NCBI GenBank assembly: GCA_022615275.1
Contig: JAKEHA010000226.1
Span: forward strand, 1-8,115
Source: Candidatus Latescibacterota bacterium
GTDB taxonomy: Bacteria; Krumholzibacteriota; Krumholzibacteriia; WVZY01; JAKEHA01
Direction: 5' to 3'
DNA length: 8,115 nucleotides
Shown: one piece after another, positions 6,501 to 8,115 of the stretch
How positions within the stretch are numbered: the stretch's first letter is position 1
Layout of the letters: every line of letters starts with the position of its first letter
Made by a program: the position numbers and the translations under genes
The notes under the pieces: generated by a model
Databases searched by the model: none
The model's input: only the letters and a program-made list of their open reading frames with translations
What the model was told of the DNA's origin: nothing

Positions 6501-8115
6501 TCGCGGGTGTGAAGTGGATTCAGGTCGAACCGTCCGACGGTGTGGTAGCGCCGGGCAATGCGATGGACGTCGCGGTGTTGTTCGACGCGGCGGGGCTCTA
6601 CGGCGGCGATTACGCGGCCAACCTGCTGGTCGCCAACAACGACCCCCTCAACCCCTTGGTCACCGTACCGGCGAGCCTCCACGTCACCGGCGCCCCCGAC
6701 ATCGCCGTGGAGGACACTCTGCTCACTTTCGGACCCGTGTTCGTCGGCGGCAACAAGAAGATGACGGTGGTCGTCGAGAACGATGGAACCGACGTGCTCA
6801 ACGTGAGCTCTATCGTTTCGAGCCATCCCGACTACAGCGTCGACGTGTCCATGTTCTCGCTGGCGCCGGAAGGCAGCCAGAACGTCGTGGTGACGTACGC
6901 GCCCACCGCGGCCGCCCCCAGCGCGGGAACGCTGACCATCACCAGCGACGACCCCGACGAGGGCGTTATCGTGATCGCGATGCAGGGCGAAGGCCTCGAG
7001 CCGCCCGTCATCTCGGTAACGCCACTATCGTTCGAGTCGGACCTGTTCACGGGAGAGACCGAGACGCACACGATGACGATTTCCAACTCGGGTGGAAACA
7101 ACCTCGAGTTCGACATCAGCGTCGACGAGATCGACGACGTGAACGCAACCGTGACACAGAGCATCTCGATCCCGCGCAGCTCGGGCGATTTCCCGCGCGG
7201 GACGCACGCGCCCTCGCTGCGAGCCGCACCCAACAGCGGCCAAAGCAGCCGCCCGGGAGACCCCGAAGCGCTGGCCGCCATCGGCTCGGCCTTCTCGCTC
7301 GAGATCGGCTTCGGCCAGGCCACGCGATTCAGCCTCGGGACGCCCGAGGTGCTGGACTTCGTCGGGTCTGCGCCGTTCTGGATCTGGGCGGGAGATTTCG
7401 GTGGGGACGACTACGCGTACGCGTACGCGGTCGACGAGATCAACCAGTTCGCGCAGATGGACACGACTTCGGGTGCCCAGACCATCCTGGGGACGATCAC
7501 GCCCTTCGGCTTCGAGACCTGGACCGGCATGGCCTTCGATCCCACCGACGGTTTGATGTACGCCACCAGCACGGACATTTTCGCCTCGTCGTTCTACGTG
7601 ATCGACGTGACGGTGCCGTCGGCGACGCGCATCGGGTCGATCGGATTCCCGGGCATCATCGCGGTCGCGATCGACGACGACGGTGCTGCGTGGGCGTACG
7701 ACATCGTGACCGACGAGCTGGTGTCGATCGACAAGACGACGGGCGCGGGGACGGTGGTGGGTTCGCTGGGGTTCGACGCGAACTTCGGGCAGGGGATGGG
7801 CTTCGACGCCGAGAGCGGGCAGTTGTACCTGGCCGCGTTCAACAATTTCACATTCCAGGCGGAACTGCGCGTTGCGGACCGCACCACGGGTGCGACGGCA
7901 GTGGTCGGCGTACTCGGCGCGAACCAACCGGGCGGCACGGTGCAACTCGGCTTCCTGGCACTTCCCGGCTTGGGAGGCGCACGCTGGCTGATGGCCGATC
8001 CCACCCAAGGCGTGGTGCCGCCGGGGACGTCGATGGACGTCGCGGTGACCTTCGACGCCGAGGGACTGTACGGCGGCGACTACAACGCCAATCCGGTGAT
8101 CGAGAACAACGACCC
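446..8115 (+). CDS. giant secreted S8 (subtilisin-like) serine protease with alternating cassette repeats, 3' end missing
   Basis: One uninterrupted frame encodes 2,556 complete codons and is still open at the right edge. It predicts a secreted peptidase that cleaves peptide bonds with an Asp/His/Ser triad. Order by residue: signal peptide 1-25; I9-like propeptide about 33-107; S8 domain about 111-429 with Asp155 (VIDTGVD), His210 (HGHGTHVSG), oxyanion Asn302 (AAAGNN) and Ser370 (GTSMATPHVSG); FN3 431-540; unit 0 from 542; units 1-4 from 773, 1232, 1724 and 2186. Each unit joins an Ig-like domain to an ASH ('choice-of-anchor D') domain, and in units 1-4 the Ig-like domain is interrupted by a cassette. 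Only three cysteines are visible (381, 679, 728). Start 446 is chosen for its ribosome site; 422 or 431 would add 8 or 5 residues. Codons strongly favour G or C at third positions, with no frameshift seen. Ordinary subtilisins are 350-450 residues, so most of this protein is an extracellular stalk. Substrate is unknown; an anchoring or sorting domain would lie beyond the window. Confidence 0.97.
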   Translation, partial: MTNRHVRLGAFAVLFLAIATWALTAGGQQPQSYVPKQVIIKLAASTPTADALAVRSSLRASVKSRFKSIGAELWVIEGIEVNEAIERFKDDPRVDYIEPNYVVRALDVFPNDPRFDDLWGMHNTGQTGGTPDADIDAPEAWELGTGGTVLVGVIDTGVDYNHVDLAANMYTNPNEIAGNGIDDDFNGYIDDVRGWDFVNNDNNPMDDHGHGTHVSGTIGAVGNNGIGVVGVSWSVRIMGLKFLDAGGFGSTANAILAVEYGTMMGVNLTSNSWGGGGFSQALQDAIEAAGNAGILFVAAAGNNSSNNDIFDNFPSNYPLDNIIAVASTDHNDNLSGFSNFGLTTVDLGAPGTDILSTFPGNSYGTISGTSMATPHVSGAACLLWAAAPEMTHMEVKNTIMASVDVIPALQGRTVTGGRLNVYNILSGLDDIPPDPIHDLSVQSTGSTTALLAWTGTGDDGAVGTARTYDLRYSTSPIDAGNFDLATSAGTLPTPRAAGSPESFEVSGLDYTTNYYFALVVVDEQQNRSGVSNSPNGTTLGAPVLDYSPASFASSLLTGGTETHMLTISNTGEGTLDFAFPSAGMQTGAIGGVAPTMMPMWLSANPPSGRVLAGESMQVELIVDATGLPGGDFNETVTFTTNDYSQASAPIDVALHVDAAPDVIASPLEVDFGVRYTGSCTTREVVFTNRGFMPLTVSAVSSNNPVFGVDPQPFVVGAGMSHAIPVTYCPENEDMVPGIPRRYPRRSQAVLTLSSDDPDHPAYTVPLFGDAIAPPVIVVNPTSLSEDLFTGGSATHALSIMNDGATNLEFEIAVEDLGASMVRFGTTANTPDRRENITPAGTQTAQHGSAYTRGRAGTGRRELTSAVPVITSASALEILLVAAADVSEIQNALLAFPDVAAVDAFDAGSTTPTLAELEPYDGVILIANFSYSDPQALGDVLADYVDGGGGVVMTLATFIDGWDVGGRFFTDGYYPFTIGSGPIGFGTLANFNASHPIMAGVSAATGDLLGATTLAPGAEWVADWDIGQPFIATQGDHVVGANVFVADGGFWSGDVALILHNSVLWAAGAAWLTAEPGEGVVPPGSILDVAVTFDAAGLFGGDYAANLRIGSNDPVTPEVVVPADMHVTGAPDLEVSDALLAYGQVFIGGTSSKTVVVTNAGTDVLNITSIAASHPNYSVDAASMVLAPATSQNLVVSFAPTSTGAADGTLTFTSDDPDEPSLVVDLTGEGILPPIISVTPLSFEADLFTGETSTQTMTISNTGASNLEFEIDAVEIEAMGATVTQSISIPRSTGDFPRGTHAPSLRAAPSSGGASAPSTSSASPMAAIGSAFATEIGFGQATRFNLATPELLDFIGPAPAWIWAGDFGADDYAYAYAVDEFNQFMQIDTTSGAQTILGTITPFGGEIWTGMAFDPTDGMMYATSTDVSASSFYAIDVTVPSATRIGSVGFPGLIALAIDDQGVAFSYDIVTDEMLTIDKTTGIGTVLGSLGFDANFGQGMGFDAESGQLYLAAFNNETFQGELRVADRTTGATAPVGVLGATQPGGTAQLGFLALPGLGGAQWLIADPDAGVVPPGTSMDVAVTFDAEGLYGGDYNANLVIANNDPLNPEVVASAHLHVTGAPDIQVTPLALDYGPVFIGGVSNQIVVVKNVGTDLLTVTSIASDHGDYTADVANVALAPTASQAVVVSYAPTSTGVSAATLTIASDDPDEVSIGVALTGEGRLPPIIAVNPTSFTEDLFTGETAAHTLTISNTGASDLEFAIDIEDLTAGAVASRAVLLRGTPWRDKTLRGGGAVGVNAEGADSRTSQTRKAVLPTTNVVAAEDAAILVIQDTDAWGIDMATFIFDNFAITATVINSTQIAATDFDPFDLVITVGDEGFSYYNAVSSNVSKFEDYVAGGGVVQYQLATQGDDVSIVGGVDVLYGDFDSFNDVVAPDHPIVAGLPPVLEGNAANHTTISGLPGDALVITETSFSGTPTTVEYEFGQGSVIATGMTWEFLYNFGYEAGAMLGNAVAYSLSIAGVKWIQVEPSDGVVAPGNAMDVAVLFDAAGLYGGDYAANLLVANNDPLNPLVTVPASLHVTGAPDIAVEDTLLTFGPVFVGGNKKMTVVVENDGTDVLNVSSIVSSHPDYSVDVSMFSLAPEGSQNVVVTYAPTAAAPSAGTLTITSDDPDEGVIVIAMQGEGLEPPVISVTPLSFESDLFTGETETHTMTISNSGGNNLEFDISVDEIDDVNATVTQSISIPRSSGDFPRGTHAPSLRAAPNSGQSSRPGDPEALAAIGSAFSLEIGFGQATRFSLGTPEVLDFVGSAPFWIWAGDFGGDDYAYAYAVDEINQFAQMDTTSGAQTILGTITPFGFETWTGMAFDPTDGLMYATSTDIFASSFYVIDVTVPSATRIGSIGFPGIIAVAIDDDGAAWAYDIVTDELVSIDKTTGAGTVVGSLGFDANFGQGMGFDAESGQLYLAAFNNFTFQAELRVADRTTGATAVVGVLGANQPGGTVQLGFLALPGLGGARWLMADPTQGVVPPGTSMDVAVTFDAEGLYGGDYNANPVIENND
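542..766 (+). other. I9-like inhibitory propeptide of the protease
   Basis: Residues 33-107 begin YVPKQVIIKL and end DPRVDYIEPNYVV, the classic start and finish of subtilisin propeptides (an opening strand with V-I-I-K-L and a closing strand with V-x-Y-I-E-P-N). In this family the segment acts as an intramolecular chaperone and inhibitor and is removed by autocleavage, here probably between about 107 and 111. Its presence indicates that the enzyme is made as a zymogen. Confidence 0.8.
776..1732 (+). other. peptidase S8 catalytic domain, triad intact
   Basis: Residues 111-429 open with NDPRFDDLWGMHNTGQ, typical of secreted subtilases. The acid is Asp155, the base His210, the oxyanion Asn302 and the nucleophile Ser370, each in its family motif and in proper order and spacing. 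Between Asp155 and His210 lies an acidic stretch, NGIDDDFNGYIDD, common in large extracellular subtilases and probably calcium-binding. The domain ends near GGRLNVYNIL. All key residues are present, so it should be active. Confidence 0.95.
1736..2065 (+). other. fibronectin type III domain
   Basis: Residues 431-540 start PPDPIHDLSV and contain the FN3 landmarks: a tryptophan strand (LLAWTGTGDDG), a Y-D-L-R-Y-S strand, and the closing L-x-Y-T-T-N-Y-Y-F-A-L strand followed by VVDEQQNRS. FN3 domains following S8 domains usually act as spacers. It joins the protease to the repeat stalk. Confidence 0.8.
2069..2761 (+). repeat. repeat unit 0: uninterrupted Ig-like domain plus ASH domain
   Basis: Residues 542-772. 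The first part (LLTGGTETHMLTISNTG, then WLSANPPSGRVLAGESM and VDATGLPGGDFNETVTF) is the uninterrupted form of the Ig-like domain split in later units. The second part, from 2423, is an ASH-type domain (VDFGVRYTGSCTTREVVFTN to LSSDDPDHPAYTVPLFGDA). Only a short linker separates LDFAF from WL, showing where cassettes sit in later units. The ASH domain here has two cysteines (679 and 728) and an extra basic loop, RRYPRRSQ, absent from later copies. It is the most diverged copy. Confidence 0.8.
2762..4138 (+). repeat. repeat unit 1: Ig-like domain split by cassette X1, then ASH domain (459 codons)
   Basis: It starts PPVIVVNPTSLSEDLFTGG and reads through NLEFEI. A low-complexity basic linker with TRGRAGTGRRE follows, then cassette X1 (3062-3652). 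The Ig-like domain resumes at Trp1070 (WLTAEPGEGVVPPG, VTFDAAGLFGGDY), and the ASH domain runs from 3833 (APDLEVSDALLAYGQVFIGG) to 4138 (SDDPDEPSLVVDLTGEG). Confidence 0.85.
3062..3652 (+). other. cassette X1: amidotransferase-like (Rossmann-type) domain without nucleophile
   Basis: Residues 873-1069 show alternating strand/helix character: EILLVAAADVSEIQNALLAF, then TPTLAELEPYDGVILI, then DVLADYVDGGGGVVMTLA, and ASHPIMAGV. This order (strand, D/S turn, helix, hydrophobic strand with Y-D, helix, then YV-x-GGGVV) resembles glutamine-amidotransferase-like or ThuA-like folds found in exported proteins. There is no cysteine in the whole cassette, so the usual catalytic Cys is missing and an enzymatic role is unlikely. 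The fold call rests on pattern recognition. Confidence 0.6.
4139..5614 (+). repeat. repeat unit 2: Ig-like domain split by cassette Y1, then ASH domain (492 codons)
   Basis: It starts PPIISVTPLSFEADLFTGE and reaches NLEFEI. The linker contains TQSISIPRSTGDFPRGTHAP, nearly identical to unit 4. Cassette Y1 (4421-5128) follows. The Ig-like domain resumes at Trp1562 (WLIADPDAGVVPPGTSMD, VTFDAEGLYGGDYNAN), and the ASH domain runs from 5309 (PDIQVTPLALDYGPVFIGG) to 5614. Confidence 0.85.
4421..5128 (+). other. cassette Y1: beta-propeller-like domain
   Basis: Residues 1326-1561 contain blade-like repeats. One reads IDTTSGAQTILGTITP with GMAFDPTDGMMYATST, another IDKTTGIGTVLGSLGF with GMGFDAESGQLYLAAF, and a third ADRTTGATAPVGVLG. 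The pattern D-x-T-T-G-x-x-T-x-x-G followed by G-M-x-F-D-x-x-x-G-x-L-Y is typical of extracellular WD40/NHL-like or DUF4394-like propellers. The first part (GFGQATRFNLATPELLDF) and the tyrosine-rich DDYAYAYAVDE strand complete it. No catalytic residues are apparent; a binding or structural role is inferred. Confidence 0.6.
5615..7000 (+). repeat. repeat unit 3: Ig-like domain split by cassette X2, then ASH domain (462 codons)
   Basis: It starts PPIIAVNPTSFTEDLFTGE, reaches DLEFAIDIEDL, and has a basic low-complexity linker (LRGTPWRDKTLRGGG) comparable in place to that of unit 1. Cassette X2 (5900-6514) follows. The Ig-like domain resumes at Trp2024 (WIQVEPSDGVVAPGNAMD), and the ASH domain runs from 6695 (PDIAVEDTLLTFGPVFVGG) to 7000. 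Confidence 0.85.
5900..6514 (+). other. cassette X2: diverged amidotransferase-like domain
   Basis: Residues 1819-2023 keep the overall order of X1: AAILVIQDTDAW, a helix, FDLVITVGDEG, VSKFEDYVAGGGVVQYQL, then APDHPIVAGLPP, and an end strand GSVIATGMTWEFLYNFG. Direct residue matches to X1 are few outside the Y-D/F-D strand, the DYV-x-GGGVV segment and the HPI-x-AG segment. Like X1 it has no cysteine, so no amidotransferase nucleophile. It is probably an ancient duplicate of X1 or an independently acquired relative. Confidence 0.55.
7001..8115 (+). repeat. repeat unit 4 (partial): Ig-like domain split by cassette Y2, cut by the window end
   Basis: It starts PPVISVTPLSFESDLFTGE, reaches NLEFDI, and has the linker TQSISIPRSSGDFPRGTHAP, then cassette Y2 (7277-7984). 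The Ig-like domain resumes at Trp2514 (WLMADPTQGVVPPGTSMD) and the window ends within it at ENND. If it follows unit 2, an ASH domain and a fifth unit or the C-terminal anchor should begin about 360 nt beyond the edge. Confidence 0.85.
7277..7984 (+). other. cassette Y2: beta-propeller-like domain, near-copy of Y1
   Basis: Residues 2278-2513 align to Y1 without a gap at a constant offset of 2,856 nt. By hand count about 36 of 238 aligned residues differ (including the two closing residues WL), roughly 85% identity. Most changes are conservative (I/V/L, A/G, S/A). Exact DNA identity runs for 47 nt between 4916-4962 and 7772-7818, and for 48 nt between 5162-5209 and 8018-8065 just after the cassette. 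The blade motifs D-x-T-T-G and G-M-x-F-D are all kept. Confidence 0.65.

Noticed and set aside
4493..6826. 777-codon open frame on the minus strand
   Set aside because: It lies antisense to the protease, which has clear domain motifs and repeat structure. The translated minus-strand product is Arg/Val/His/Asp-rich without recognisable domains, as expected from the complement of codons ending in G or C. Its apparent repeats mirror those of the plus strand.
7025..8008. 327-codon minus-strand frame resembling part of the 4493-6826 frame
   Set aside because: The similarity between the two antisense frames is explained by the Y1/Y2 and Ig/ASH repeats on the plus strand.
2762..8115. Tandem repeats as a CRISPR array or noncoding satellite
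   Set aside because: The repeats are over 1.3 kb, in frame, coding, and differ mainly by conservative substitutions. There are no short direct repeats with spacers.

Overview
The window comes from a GC-rich bacterium and holds two certain genes, reading away from each other. A tRNA-Arg(CCU) lies at the left edge on the minus strand. The 5' part of one very large secreted protease gene fills the rest of the plus strand, starting at 446 and running off the right edge still open. The protein architecture is a subtilisin-like protease followed by fibronectin III, Ig-like/ASH ('choice-of-anchor D') repeats, amidotransferase-fold and beta-propeller-like modules, with almost no cysteine. It resembles giant exported proteins of GC-rich FCB-group or related candidate phyla such as Eisenbacteria, Krumholzibacteriota or Latescibacterota. 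That assignment is inference from style; Myxococcota or Planctomycetes are not excluded.

Layout. 12-85: tRNA-Arg(CCU), minus strand. 86-445: intergenic and leader region. It holds a symmetrical pair of putative back-to-back promoters centred at 158.5, a 7-bp inverted repeat overlapping the rightward -10 box, and a near-perfect Shine-Dalgarno sequence in front of a 64-codon GTG-started leader ORF (240-434). The leader stop overlaps an in-frame ATG of the protease as ATGA, just before the preferred protease start at 446. 446-8115: the protease gene, 2,556 complete codons visible in one uninterrupted frame with no stop.

The protease has a signal peptide, an I9-like propeptide, an intact S8 catalytic domain (Asp155, His210, Asn302, Ser370), one FN3 domain, then tandem large units. 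Unit 0 (2069-2761) is an Ig-like domain plus an ASH domain. Units 1-4 have the same frame, but the Ig-like domain is split after its strand reading LEF-x-I by a 200-240-residue cassette. Cassettes alternate: X (amidotransferase/Rossmann-like), Y (propeller-like), X', Y'. Unit starts are 459, 492 and 462 codons apart, so the higher-order period is about 950 codons. The two Y cassettes are about 85% identical in protein and share long exact DNA stretches, whereas the two X cassettes are strongly diverged.

The leader ORF and protease may form a translationally coupled pair. The protein is probably exported by Sec, activated by removal of the propeptide, and presents its long repeat stalk outside the cell. 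Its C-terminus, where an anchoring or sorting domain would sit, is outside the window. The long minus-strand open frames are shadows of the high-GC protease codons.
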